Assembly (NCBI GenBank): GCA_029782225.1
Contig: JAKOVF010000073.1
Span: forward strand, 1-64,000
Reading direction: 5' to 3'
DNA length: 64,000 bases
Source: Chloroflexota bacterium
GTDB taxonomy: Bacteria; Chloroflexota; Anaerolineae; Anaerolineales; Villigracilaceae
Below are positions 37,806-47,565 of the stretch, in pieces. Made by a program: the position numbers and the translations under genes. The first letter of the stretch is position 1. The number at the start of each line of letters is the position of its first letter. The notes beneath the pieces were generated by a model, which saw only the letters and a program-made list of their open reading frames with translations, ran no database searches and was not told where the DNA came from.

Positions 37806-38986
37806 TAGTCAAGACTTAGTCTGACACTCTCCGATAAAATCATTGGATTGTAAAGAAGAGTAAGCATGACGAACGCAGAGAAAGTCATCAAGAACAAGAT
37901 GGTGTTGATCAAATTAGCAGAACAATTGGGAAATGTCAGCCAGGCGTGCAAGATCATCGGCTATTCCCGTGATAGCTTCTACCGGTTCAAAAAGATGTAC
38001 GATGAGCAGGGAGCAGAAGGCCTGCGCGAATTGAGTAGACGCAAGCCCAACCCGAAGAATCGAGTGGATCCGGAGGTAGAGGCAGCGGTTTTGGCCATTA
38101 CCTTGGAGAATCCGGCGCTGGGTCAGGTACGCGTCTCCAACACCCTCAAACAAGACGGTATCTTTGTTTGACCCGGTGGTGTGCGCTCGATCTGGTTACG
38201 GCATGGACTGGAGACGTTCAAGAAACGTTTGAAAGCTCTGGAAGAAGAAGCCGCTGCAGAAAACCTGGTGTTGACCGAAGGTCAATTGCAGGCGATGGAA
38301 AAAGCCAAAGAGCAACCAGAAGCACAGGGCGAGATTGAAACGGAGCATCCAGGGTATTTGAGGGCTCAGGACACCTACTATGTGGGCACGATCAAAGGGC
38401 TTGGACGGATTTATCAACAAACCTTTATCGAGACCTACACCAAGGTTGGCTTTGCCAAGCTGCATACCAGCAAGCATGCCATCACCGCTGCCGACCTGCT
38501 CAATGACCGGGTTCTGCCCTGGTATTAAGAGCACTCGCTCCGCCTATTGCGGATCCTGACCGATCGAGGCACGGAACATAATGGCTTGCTCAAAAACCAC
38601 GAGTATCAGCTCTACCTGGCGATTGAAGATATTGACCATAGCAAAACCAAGGCCCACCATCCGCAAACCAACGGCATCTGCGAACGCTTCCACAGAACCA
38701 TTAAAGAAGAATTTTATGACGTTGCCTTCCGCAAGAAAATCTATACCTCCCTGGATGAACTTCAGGCTGACCTCGACCAGTGGATGGCGCATTACAATGC
38801 AGAACGCCCGCACAGTGGCAAATACTGTAACGGGCGTACTCCCCTGCAGACCTTCTCCGAAACAAAGCACTTGGCAGACGAGAAGATGTGATTGATACAC
38901 TTTTTCCGAAGGAGGTGCCTGGACAAGATTCTAACTCATTCGCTCTTGCAGCGTAAAGCCTTGAGTGTCAGAGCTTGTCTTGACTA
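37806..38986 (+). mobile_element. Degenerate IS481-family element
   Basis: Inverted repeats of about 24 bp start with TAGTCAAGAC (37806) and end with GTCTTGACTA (38986); the next inner part (TCTGACACTC) also matches. They enclose a transposase gene interrupted by two stop codons. Confidence 0.78.
37866..38891 (+). pseudogene. IS481-family transposase with two in-frame stops
   Basis: One continuous frame of about 340 codons reads as an IS481-type transposase: an HTH part (LGNVSQACKIIGYSRDSFYRFKK, LRELSRRKPNPKN), a linker [19 protein letters not shown], and an rve core ([62 protein letters not shown]). It is broken by TGA at 38169-38171 and TAA at 38526-38528. Neither causes a frame change. 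Each can be explained by a single substitution (TCA to TGA, GAA to TAA), so simple decay is enough. Confidence 0.85.
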
Positions 38987-39093
38987 TTACATTTGAGTTT
39001 AGCCAGAGCTCATTAGTTACCTCGTATGAGGCGATATTACACAAGTCGCAGCACGCATCGCGAGGTTTGGTACTTCTTTGTAGATACCCACTT
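38987..39093. other. Spacer between two insertion sequences
   Basis: 107 nt with no supported feature. Confidence 0.4.
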
Positions 39094-39974
39094 TATAACC
39101 TTTGGTGCTAGTGATTAGAGAGAAAACTCAGCGATACTGAGCTGGTAAGGATTGGCCTTGGGATGAAGCGCATGAAACAGGTTTTGCAGCACATTGAACA
39201 TGGCAGCGACATACGCGAAACGCATCTGAATATAGGCCGCCAGACGATGTCGAATTCGTTTGAGGTCGCAAACCACAGTCAGCAACGACCAAGCCGTTTG
39301 CACGCACATTCGCTCATTCCATGTTCCTTTTTTGCAGATCTTCATGTTGTCAGGAATGCCATCCTTGTCTCGAAAGCCGTAATCGGCCAAGACAATGGTC
39401 CGCTCCACGAAGGGCTGTACCAAGGGATTGAAGTCTTGGTCCTTGACGTTCATGGTCGCCCAATCCCAAGCCACCACACAACAAAACTCATTGAGCAACC
39501 AACACAACTTGATGCCAACGCTCCAACGTCCTTTGTCTGTGCCTTTTTTGCCAACCTGCTGTTGACTACTTCCCTGGCGGATGGGAAAAATCAACTCAAT
39601 CGGATAACTATCAAGGACTGTAAAGAAGGTTGGATCTGCCAGCAGCCCATCACACCAGTCTTGATGGGTTTTTAGTAAGCGTTGGAGCCGGGTACGTTCG
39701 GGCAACGTGCCATCCCCAAACCAGTTGCCGTAATCGCGTTTCAGCCAGCGGTAGAAGGCTCGGAAATAGCCTCCTTTCAAGGCAAACAAAATGCCAATTG
39801 TCACCAGTTCACTCGGATAGAGTTTTGCCTGCGAATGACGTCGGATGTGCGGCATGCTCGTGGCGACCAGATAGAAAATGTGTAGGATAATGTCCTCTGT
39901 ATTCATGGGGTACTCCTGTTCAGGTTTGAGCACCTTCAGAATACCCCATGACTCAACTAGCACTATAGGTTATA
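39094..39974 (-). mobile_element. DDE insertion sequence of unassigned family
   Basis: Imperfect 19-bp inverted ends (39094-39112, TATAACCTTTGGTGCTAGT, and 39956-39974) flank one transposase gene. Its right end lies only 30 nt from the stop codon of the NACHT gene. Confidence 0.7.
39115..39906 (-). CDS. Transposase, DDE type
   Basis: 263 residues from the ATG ending at 39906, which has CAGGAGTACCCC upstream; a longer frame to 39963 runs through the inverted repeat and is not used. The core shows VLDSYPIEL for the first Asp and IVLADYGFRDKDG for the second; the C-terminal YIQMRFAYVAAMFNVLQNLFHAL is typical of transposases. It has some likeness to IS982-type proteins, but I cannot assign the family with confidence. 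No frameshift. Confidence 0.7.
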   Translation of the reverse strand: MNTEDIILHIFYLVATSMPHIRRHSQAKLYPSELVTIGILFALKGGYFRAFYRWLKRDYGNWFGDGTLPERTRLQRLLKTHQDWCDGLLADPTFFTVLDSYPIELIFPIRQGSSQQQVGKKGTDKGRWSVGIKLCWLLNEFCCVVAWDWATMNVKDQDFNPLVQPFVERTIVLADYGFRDKDGIPDNMKICKKGTWNERMCVQTAWSLLTVVCDLKRIRHRLAAYIQMRFAYVAAMFNVLQNLFHALHPKANPYQLSIAEFSL

Positions 39975-40004
39975 TAATCCCCCTTCAAAATTAATTAACG
40001 GCTG

Positions 40005-43000
40005 TCAATATGGAGTTGTCAAAACCCAAAGAGCTTGCCAAACGAAACTGTAGACTTGCCAGTAGTATCTACCTACATACACCCTTTCGTTATTATCGTT
40101 ATCATAAAGCATCTTATTTAGGGTTTCTTGAATGGTTCGCGGCAAATCATCATCAATGCTCGATATATCCTGAATTGACAGCTTTCCAAGAGCTTGAGCA
40201 GCCATCGCGCGCACACCAGCCAAATCGTCTTTGAGTAATGAAACCAACTCCCTAATAGCATTTGCCTCTATAATCCGTGACCGGAGCAAAGCTGATGCTG
40301 CAACTACACGAACATAACTATGATTGTCCGTCAAAGCGGATACCAAACCGTTTATCCCTTCTTCGGTTTTGTTGCCGAGCAATCCCAGCGCTTCCGCAGC
40401 ACTAATCCGTACATATTCATGCTCATCCTTGAGTGCAGCCAGCAAGCCAGATACAACTGCTGTAGTCGCCACGCCAAGAATGCCTAAAGCCTCAGCTGAA
40501 CTTCCCCGTACAAACTCATTTCTATCGCCGAGCAATTCTAATAAACCACTTACCACCTCTGGTGTGGCAAGTCCAAGTTCTCCTAATGCAATAGCCGCTC
40601 GTCCTCGTACATACTCATATTCATCTTTCAGCAGGATGAGAAGAGAAGTGATCACATCGAATGTCGCTACTCCCAGCCTACCTAAAGCCCGCGAAGTACT
40701 ACTCCTAACGTCCGGATCGGTATCTCTCAAATTTGCGACTAACTTTGTCACGATATTCTCAGATTTGGTATTCAGTGCACCTAGCGCTTCTGCTGCACTT
40801 GCCCGGACACCGGCAAATTTATCAGCTAGTAGATCTAATAATCCATTTATTGCAGCTGGATTTTCCAATCTCAGGATACCCAGTGAGCTCGCAGCATGCT
40901 GTCGAACAACGCCATCTTCATCTCTTAGTATAGCCACAAGGCCATCTGCTATATCATCAGAGGTCACTTTTGATAACCCCAATGCGTTAGCAGCATTTCT
41001 GCGTACATGTCGGTTCTCGTTCTTCAACGCCTGCAAAAGACCAATAATAGCTTCGTGGGAATTTGCGCTTAACATGCCCAGTGCATCAGTTGCTTTCTTT
41101 CGAACATGCGGTTCTGGTGCTTCCAACACAGGAAGCAATTTCTTCACAAGGGCGGGGATACCTATCCCAATTGTCCCCAAGGCATCAGCAGCACAAATGC
41201 GAACACTTCGATGCTCATCTTGTAAGGCATTTATGAGACTATCTAATATCTCTTGCCTTCCATCACGCAAAGTGCCCAGTGCAACAGCAGCTCGCCTGCG
41301 CAACTCAGGATCTCTATCCCGTATTGCCAACTGCAAATCATCAGCCGCCATCTTCTCGCCAGTGCCCAAAATTCCCAATACATCTACCGCCTTTCTTCTC
41401 AAATCACTTTCTTGGCTTTGCAAGGTAGTTGTCGCAAAACTAACAGTGTGTTTCACAAAACCTGAAACTTCGGTAGCCCCTAAGGAACGCAGTGCGCTAA
41501 CGAGGTGATCTTGAAGAGGCTCGAACTTTGCAGAACCCTTAGCATCAAAATAGATTCCTAACAAGCTTCGCACCAAACGATTCGTGAAAACAGGGTCCAG
41601 CACTGTGCAATCGCAAATGACTTTCGCAGCAAATAGCAGGTCGCGATGCAAAACATCCTCATATTTAGATCGTTCAAAGTAATTGGCTTTCGCATCTTCA
41701 CTTTCAGCAAGGATACTTGTGCGCAATAGATCAATAGCATCTTCAGGATAATCACTGCTCACGAAGGATATCGCAAGTACTATAGGTTCTTCCCAACGCG
41801 GCTTATGTCGATGTTCGTAGATTCGCTTTACTGATTCATTTCGTCTTCTCACCAGCTCGCGAGCGGCAAAGTACTCTTCAAAAGTCAAATGCATGAAGCC
41901 GTATTGCTTAGGCGCGCGTTCTACTAGCAATCCTGTATGCTGGCGCACACGCCGGAGGAAATCATCAATAGCCTGTTCTATCTCTAGGTCATCTGTGGTT
42001 ACTCCCCGGGTAAGCGCCAATATCTCAATGAGCCTACGTTTGATTTCTCGTTCGGGAGCAACACCTTTTGGTTTATTTTCATGCAGCCAATAGGCAAGCG
42101 GCCCCAGTAATCTTAATGCCTCACTTTCGGTGACTATATTCTCTCTACTAAGGCCACGAGCTAGTTCCCAGTCCTCCAAGAGGGTTTTCGCTGCTAATTC
42201 ATACAATTCGACTCGGCGGGATGGCAATCTAGTTCCATTACGATGAATAAGGGCGATGATGGTTAACATCAGCGGATTGGCAGCTAGGCGTTGAACACCA
42301 AGACTCTCGTCTATGGATGTTAGAATGCCAACAATTTCAGCAGACGAACGTTTTTGAATTTCCTCAATTGACACATCAGGAGTCAACGAACGTTCAGCAG
42401 CAGGGCACCAACGATGCAGAAATTTCTCGATTTGTGATCGATCCATCGGACGAAGCGTAAAATGAACAAAATCACCAACTAATGGTGATTCTCTATAACC
42501 CGCAATCCTACTGGTAACTACAATTTGATTACTCGTATTGCCAGCGACAAACTGTTCAATTCGACGAACGATATCGGTACGATTGCTTGCCTCCACAATT
42601 TCGTCAAGCCCATCGAGTAGGATGATAGCTTTTCCATTGTCCAGTATATACTCAAGAACGGCTGCAAGATCATCTCGCGAAGTTGGGACATCACCAAAGC
42701 CATCAAGAATGAATGCTCGCAATGTTAGACTACGATTTTTTAATACCGCATCTGCATAATTAGCAATGCGCAGTAATATGGGAATGTGCGTTAATCCGTA
42801 ATCCAGTCCTTCATTGTCCTTTACTCTCTCATTATTGGCGACTAATCGCTTATCAATACAACTAGCAAATTGTTTTGCCAAAAATCGTAATAAGGTAGTT
42901 TTGCCAGTACCCGGATCTCCCAAGATAATCAGGCGCGTATTTTCCCGAACTGCAGTAGCTAATTCAATCGGCTCCTGGCGTAGGTACGCCTCATTGATTG

Positions 43001-43751
43001 TTTCTGTATGGACCTTATCTTCGGCCTCCGACTCGCCAAGCATATTTCTTGCATCAGCCAGCATTTGCCTCCGCGCTATGCCTGCATCTATAGTTAGAAC
43101 GTCTGGCTCAATGTTTAATGAAACATACACATCGTCCAACTTGAGTGCTACAGACCGCCGCGTTTGCATAATTCCACGCGGATCAATGTAACTATTCGCT
43201 TCAATCAGGTATTGGAGATATTTATTGCAGGCGTCACGAAGCTGTTTCGGGATAAAGGATTTGTTTCCACCAAATTTCGGTGGTTTGCCGATCCTAGGCA
43301 ATTTCCTCTTCCCAAATAGGTTTGCCAGCAAATCTTGGTATGCATCTTCATCATATGGATCTCCTCGGAAATCAAGATATGACTTACCTAGGAGCCAAGA
43401 AGATGCTGACTCTCTCCATTCTCCAAACCTTAGTAGTGGTATAAACTTCTCATCTTTTCCATACGCCAGCACCTCTGAACTCATGGTGTTCCCTTCATAC
43501 CCTACCCCGCCTAATCGTTGATTCGACCTAATCCTGTAGTTCGGGGTACACACAATTAAGACAAAATCATTCTCCCGAACTGACCGTTCCATAAACTCAG
43601 GTATTTGAGCTCCTGGGCTAATTCCCCACTTGTCAATCATTGTCTCTACTCCATCCTCTCGGAGGCGAGTAGCGAGCCTTTGTACCCATTCTTGGTGGAG
43701 CTTGTCATCCCAAGAATACGAGATGAAGACTCTGGGTCTCTTTTTCTGCAT
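40005..43751 (-). CDS. SEFIR/TIR-NACHT-HEAT repeat protein (bacterial NLR-like)
   Basis: 1248 residues. N-terminal SEFIR/TIR-type domain (RVFISYSWDDKLHQEWVQRLATRLREDG..., about 6-150), then a NACHT NTPase with P-loop ILGDPGTGKTTLL (276-288), Walker B AIILLDGLDEI (about 378-388) and the winged-helix segment. About ten HEAT-type repeats follow (about 790-1190), each of the form VVSGLLEALKDEHEYVRISAAEALG. Architectures like this are known immune proteins (bacterial NACHT/NLR relatives) in which the repeats sense a phage product, NACHT oligomerises and the N-terminal domain signals or consumes NAD. Whether the SEFIR/TIR here is an enzyme is not visible. Flanked on both sides by insertion elements. 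Confidence 0.87.
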   Translation of the reverse strand: MQKKRPRVFISYSWDDKLHQEWVQRLATRLREDGVETMIDKWGISPGAQIPEFMERSVRENDFVLIVCTPNYRIRSNQRLGGVGYEGNTMSSEVLAYGKDEKFIPLLRFGEWRESASSWLLGKSYLDFRGDPYDEDAYQDLLANLFGKRKLPRIGKPPKFGGNKSFIPKQLRDACNKYLQYLIEANSYIDPRGIMQTRRSVALKLDDVYVSLNIEPDVLTIDAGIARRQMLADARNMLGESEAEDKVHTETINEAYLRQEPIELATAVRENTRLIILGDPGTGKTTLLRFLAKQFASCIDKRLVANNERVKDNEGLDYGLTHIPILLRIANYADAVLKNRSLTLRAFILDGFGDVPTSRDDLAAVLEYILDNGKAIILLDGLDEIVEASNRTDIVRRIEQFVAGNTSNQIVVTSRIAGYRESPLVGDFVHFTLRPMDRSQIEKFLHRWCPAAERSLTPDVSIEEIQKRSSAEIVGILTSIDESLGVQRLAANPLMLTIIALIHRNGTRLPSRRVELYELAAKTLLEDWELARGLSRENIVTESEALRLLGPLAYWLHENKPKGVAPEREIKRRLIEILALTRGVTTDDLEIEQAIDDFLRRVRQHTGLLVERAPKQYGFMHLTFEEYFAARELVRRRNESVKRIYEHRHKPRWEEPIVLAISFVSSDYPEDAIDLLRTSILAESEDAKANYFERSKYEDVLHRDLLFAAKVICDCTVLDPVFTNRLVRSLLGIYFDAKGSAKFEPLQDHLVSALRSLGATEVSGFVKHTVSFATTTLQSQESDLRRKAVDVLGILGTGEKMAADDLQLAIRDRDPELRRRAAVALGTLRDGRQEILDSLINALQDEHRSVRICAADALGTIGIGIPALVKKLLPVLEAPEPHVRKKATDALGMLSANSHEAIIGLLQALKNENRHVRRNAANALGLSKVTSDDIADGLVAILRDEDGVVRQHAASSLGILRLENPAAINGLLDLLADKFAGVRASAAEALGALNTKSENIVTKLVANLRDTDPDVRSSTSRALGRLGVATFDVITSLLILLKDEYEYVRGRAAIALGELGLATPEVVSGLLELLGDRNEFVRGSSAEALGILGVATTAVVSGLLAALKDEHEYVRISAAEALGLLGNKTEEGINGLVSALTDNHSYVRVVAASALLRSRIIEANAIRELVSLLKDDLAGVRAMAAQALGKLSIQDISSIDDDLPRTIQETLNKMLYDNDNNERVYVGRYYWQVYSFVWQALWVLTTPY

Positions 43752-43847
43752 GGTTCACTTCCATTCAGCCATTCACAAGATAGGCGTAAAAAAGCTCAAA
43801 TAGAGTCGCATCGTGCTTAAGTTCGCTGTTTGAGTGATTTTACACCT

Positions 43848-45382
43848 TGCTAGCAGTTTGTCGGAGAGACAGTGCTTTAGCACTAAAAATCAGGATACCC
43901 AGTAAAAAAAGTGGGGATTCAATTGCTGATTGATAAAGGATAAAGCCTTCCATCGTTTTTTTATGGCGCTACTCACACTTTACGTTGTCATCAGGACATG
44001 GAGCCACTTGAGATTGAAAGCCAGACAAACCAAACACCATTCACCAGCAACCTTTTTCAAGCCGCGCAAAGAAAACTGGCGGAATCCCAGAATTTCTTTG
44101 ATGATGCCAATCACGGACTCCACAGTGCATTTTCGCAGACGATATATGGCTTGCCAAATTTCGGTTGAAAGTTTATACGCCATTTTTTCCAGTGGTGTCG
44201 CATGCTCAGGCGGTAGGGGGAATGTCTTTCCAAGCAGGGTATTCAAGTCTTTGTGATGGGCTTCGCGTCCGATGGCGATATAGGGTTCTATCTTACGTTG
44301 TTCAAGTGACAAAATATTGGATTCGCTGAAAAAGCCATTGTCCAAGACAGCCGCAGCACGTTGACCCAAACGAGGAGAGAGTGCACCCAAGGTCGGTTCG
44401 GCTTCGCCTTTATCATTGGGATGATTGGATAAAGAGCTGGCAACAATCAGCAGGGTGTCTTGATCTACCGCGACTTGAACATTGTAGTGCTGATCAAATC
44501 CCTCATTCGTACTGTTTTTCATAATGCGTGACTCAGGGTCTGTGAAATTGTATTGGTCCCTCTCCCAGGGACCGGCTTCGGGCGGTTGGGGCGCTCGCCC
44601 GCGCGGTCGTTTGCGATGTTTGTGTGCTTTTGCTTCTCGTTCCCGCACTTTTTCATCATATTCAGCTTTCTCTGCTGCATAACGTTCCTGGGCCCTGGCT
44701 TCCAACACGGCTTTCGCTTGTGCCAGATTCTCCAAACGTTCCTTGCGGAGGGTCATCTCATCTTGAATGACCAAGGTTTCTGGCAATAAGATTTCCCTTG
44801 ATCCGCTTGTTCTCCCAATTGCATCAATGCACCAACTTCTGCTCGCAATTTTGTTTCCTATTGGAGCAACTGCCCATAACTGACTGCATGGCTTTTGGAG
44901 GCATCCGCATGAATCCTGCTCCCATCCAAACTGAGATTGCCTAACTTTAACTTTCCTGCCAACTTTGCTAACATCAAGATCTGCACGAACAAGTCTTCCA
45001 ACTCTACCAAAATGTTGTCCGAAAGTTGGCAATCGTATCGTGATCCGGATGTAGTCCGCCTGCTACATACCGAAACCCCAGGTTTTCGTAGCTCGCCTTT
45101 TCGATCCTGCGTGAACTGATTTACCTGTCGCATACCCATAAAACAGCAGTCCCAACAATACTTCCGGTGCAATCGCCTCACCACCTCTTTCGGTATAGCC
45201 ATCATAAATCTTGTTCAAGTCGATTTGTGAGATAATATCCACAACAAAACGCGCCAAGTGATCCGCGGGAAGCGCATCGCCCAGTTGGATTGGTGTATTT
45301 AGCGTGCCTTCGTAATCCGGTGTCCAAACTTTTCGGCTCATGCTTCAAGTCTACCAGTTTGTTCTCCGACAGCCTGCTAGCA
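43848..45382 (-). mobile_element. Degenerate IS1182-family element
   Basis: Inverted ends TGCTAGCAG-TTGTCGGAGA (43848-43867) and their partner at 45363-45382 match at 18 of 20 positions. They enclose a broken transposase gene. Confidence 0.8.
43980..45341 (-). pseudogene. IS1182-family transposase, frameshifted
   Basis: Three overlapping frames are pieces of one IS1182 transposase. The N-terminal piece (45341-45063; PIQLGDALPADHLARFVVDIISQIDL, EAIAPEVLLGLLFYGYATG) is followed in another frame by LVELEDLFVQILMLAKLAGKLKLGNLSLDGSRIHADASKSHAVSYGQL (about 45030-44858), and in a third by the long rest (QYNFTDPESRIMKNSTNEGFDQHYNVQVAVDQ..., YKLSTEIWQAIYRLRKCTVESVIG). At least three frame losses make it inactive. 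Confidence 0.85.
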
Positions 45383-45486
45383 GGTAAATTGGAAGCCGAG
45401 GCAGTCATGTTATTAACATTTATGATTTTAGATTTTGGTGTAAAATCAGGCTAATTACGGTTCTGAAGGAAAGAGGGTAAGAAGCG

Positions 45487-46485
45487 ATGGGCGACCTACG
45501 TGCAAACACCGACGTTATGCGCAACGGAGTTGGTACAATATCCACAAGCGCGGACACAATTGCGCAGGTAGCGAACCGCATTGGCAACCTGAAAAACCAC
45601 CTTGGCAGTGCATACCAAGGGCAACTGCGTGATAAGGTGGAACCAATTCTTTCGCAAGCAGTGGGCGAAGGTAACCGCCTGCAAGGTCAATCGGGACAAT
45701 TCAGTGGAAGCTTGGATTCGCTTGCCGGGCAGATCGATGCCGTCATGCAGCAGCGCGGGATGGCAGTCATTGGCGCGCCGGTAACGACAGTCTCCGGATC
45801 GCCGGTGGGAAAACTCTTTGGCAGGGCAAGCCAGCTGGTCACAGGATTTGTTGCAGCAATCCTGACCGGGATCGGTATTCGCACGGCTCCCCCTGTGACC
45901 ATCATCCCTTCCAAGCCAGCGCCGACTCCGACCAACCCCCCGGCAGGCTTAGACCGATCAAAAATAATTGATCGCACAACTAAAACTCCCTTATACAATC
46001 CGAATACAAAAACTGGAAATTACTCAAAAGGTCGCGGTGGGGCCATAGATTCTATCGTAATTCATGGCACCGGTGGATCAACTGCGACAGGTGCAATTTC
46101 TACACTTCAGAACCCCAGTAAAACCGTAAGTGCTCATTATGTGGTAGACAAAGATGGAACCATTTACCAATTGGTGAAAGAAGAGGACACGGCCTATCAC
46201 GCTACCTGGTTTAACAGCAGGTCAATTGGTATTGAAGTCGTTCAAGCCAAGCTTGAAAAACCAACAGATGGTAATTATTACGAACCTTATACACCTGAAC
46301 AATTAGCAGCTACAAAGGAACTTGTGCTTGATATTTCCAGGAGATATGGTATTCCGCCCGAATCAATCCTTTCTCATCAGCAAGTCGACAAGATGGCCAA
46401 AGACTCAGGTTTGCTAAAGCCAAACTGGTCCGGTAAGGTGGATGGCGGCGAATCCCTTGAAGAGCTTCGGAATTATGTAAAATAA
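45487..46485 (+). CDS. WXG100-like domain fused to N-acetylmuramoyl-L-alanine amidase (Amidase_2)
   Basis: 332 residues without signal peptide. Residues 1-95 look like a WXG100/Esx helical hairpin: two amphipathic helices separated by SAYQGQLRDK, where a Tyr replaces the usual Trp of W-x-G. A hydrophobic and Pro-rich linker (about 105-160) leads to an Amidase_2/PGRP domain with zinc ligands in VIHGTGG, TAYHATWF and the SHQQVDK segment near the end, together with SAHYVVDKDGTIYQLV. It should cleave the amide between MurNAc and L-Ala. The Esx-like head without Sec signal suggests export by the ATPase encoded downstream. The ATG follows GAGGGTAAGAAGCG. Confidence 0.82.
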   Translation: MGDLRANTDVMRNGVGTISTSADTIAQVANRIGNLKNHLGSAYQGQLRDKVEPILSQAVGEGNRLQGQSGQFSGSLDSLAGQIDAVMQQRGMAVIGAPVTTVSGSPVGKLFGRASQLVTGFVAAILTGIGIRTAPPVTIIPSKPAPTPTNPPAGLDRSKIIDRTTKTPLYNPNTKTGNYSKGRGGAIDSIVIHGTGGSTATGAISTLQNPSKTVSAHYVVDKDGTIYQLVKEEDTAYHATWFNSRSIGIEVVQAKLEKPTDGNYYEPYTPEQLAATKELVLDISRRYGIPPESILSHQQVDKMAKDSGLLKPNWSGKVDGGESLEELRNYVK

Positions 46486-46560
46486 AGCAAGGGCTTTGCC
46501 AGCGGAGAAGTTGTTTATTATGGACACGAGTAGATTCTTTCAAACATTGCGGGCACCCCG

Positions 46561-47562
46561 ATGTCATATCTGCGAGTAAATACCGATGTGATGCGCAACG
46601 GCGCAGGGAGCATCCGCGGGAGTGGAGAGAAGATCGCGCAGACTGCAAACAAGATCAGCAGCCTGAGCAGCCAGGTGCCCGACAGCTATGATGGACAACT
46701 GCGAGACCAGATACTACCCATTCTCTCGTCAGCGGTTGGAGAGGGGACGCGCCTGCAGGGTGAGGCAGGACGGTTCAGCGGGAACCTGACTTCTCTCGCC
46801 GGGGAGATCGATACCGTCATGCAGTTGAACGCCGGCATCATCTCCGAGGTTGCGGTCCCCACTACCCAATCTTCACTTATGAAGTTTTTTGCCCGGGTCG
46901 GAGTAGGAGGTATTGCTGTCGTAATTTGGAATTGGCTGCATCCTGAACGCTATACTCCAACTACCCGGATCGATGGTACTTCACCGCCGCCGGCTGTGCC
47001 GAGCGATCCGGTCGTCGAGAGGTTCAAACCGAATTCACCGGTCAAATATAAATATGACGTCAGTGCAGATTACCCCAAATACGGGGATGGCAAATTACAC
47101 CCCGGGATCGATATTCGGCCGCCGACCGGTGTAACAGGCGCTATTCCCATCAATCCCATTGGACCGGGGAAAGTCTGCAAGGTCGGTTACGATGAGGACG
47201 GGTACGGCAACTACATCGTGGTCGAACATACCCTGCCTAACGGCGAGAAAGTCTATTCTCTGTACGCTCACCTGGCTGAAAAGCCAACCTGGAAGGCGGG
47301 TGACAAAGTATCCGCAGACGACGTCCTGGGGAATATGGGCAGTACAGGCCGCTCTACAGGCAAGCATCTTCACCTCCAGATCATGAAGGAGGATCATGTT
47401 TCCACGGATTTTTCGAAATTCGATCCAAATGGCAAAGTGAATCCGAGTGACCCCAACAGCATCACCTGGGAGCAAAAGATGAAACAGGAAGTCTATTCGC
47501 CTCATGATGTGCTGAATGGCACAGGTGAAGCCCAGGGCTGGTCTTTCCAGGAACCGGTATAA
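46561..47562 (+). CDS. WXG100-like domain fused to M23 (LytM) peptidase
   Basis: 333 residues; the N-terminal 95 are closely related to those of the preceding gene (VNTDVMRNGAGSI, DSYDGQLRDQ, VGEGTRLQGEAGRFSGNLTSLAGEIDTVMQ), again with Tyr in place of Trp. A short hydrophobic stretch (about 107-122) is followed by an M23 endopeptidase with zinc ligands HPGIDIRP (H..D) and the GKHLHLQI motif (HxH), plus YSLYAHLAEKPTWKAGD. It should cut peptide cross-links. A long loop between the metal motifs is typical. No Sec signal peptide. The stop is 3 nt before the next start, so they are coupled. Confidence 0.83.
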   Translation: MSYLRVNTDVMRNGAGSIRGSGEKIAQTANKISSLSSQVPDSYDGQLRDQILPILSSAVGEGTRLQGEAGRFSGNLTSLAGEIDTVMQLNAGIISEVAVPTTQSSLMKFFARVGVGGIAVVIWNWLHPERYTPTTRIDGTSPPPAVPSDPVVERFKPNSPVKYKYDVSADYPKYGDGKLHPGIDIRPPTGVTGAIPINPIGPGKVCKVGYDEDGYGNYIVVEHTLPNGEKVYSLYAHLAEKPTWKAGDKVSADDVLGNMGSTGRSTGKHLHLQIMKEDHVSTDFSKFDPNGKVNPSDPNSITWEQKMKQEVYSPHDVLNGTGEAQGWSFQEPV

Positions 47563-47565
47563 GAT

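Noticed and set aside
38169-38528. In-frame TGA and TAA in the IS481 transposase as possible recoding
   Set aside because: Two different stops, each one substitution from the expected codon, and no recoding signal nearby; decay explains them.
40250-41400. Apparent tandem DNA repeats
   Set aside because: These are protein-level HEAT repeats; spacing is near 93 nt but the DNA copies are divergent, so not a CRISPR array or satellite.
40324-41508. 394-codon open frame on the + strand
   Set aside because: It lies antisense to the HEAT repeats of the NACHT protein; its Ser/Ala-rich repetitive translation is a by-product of the repeat codons.
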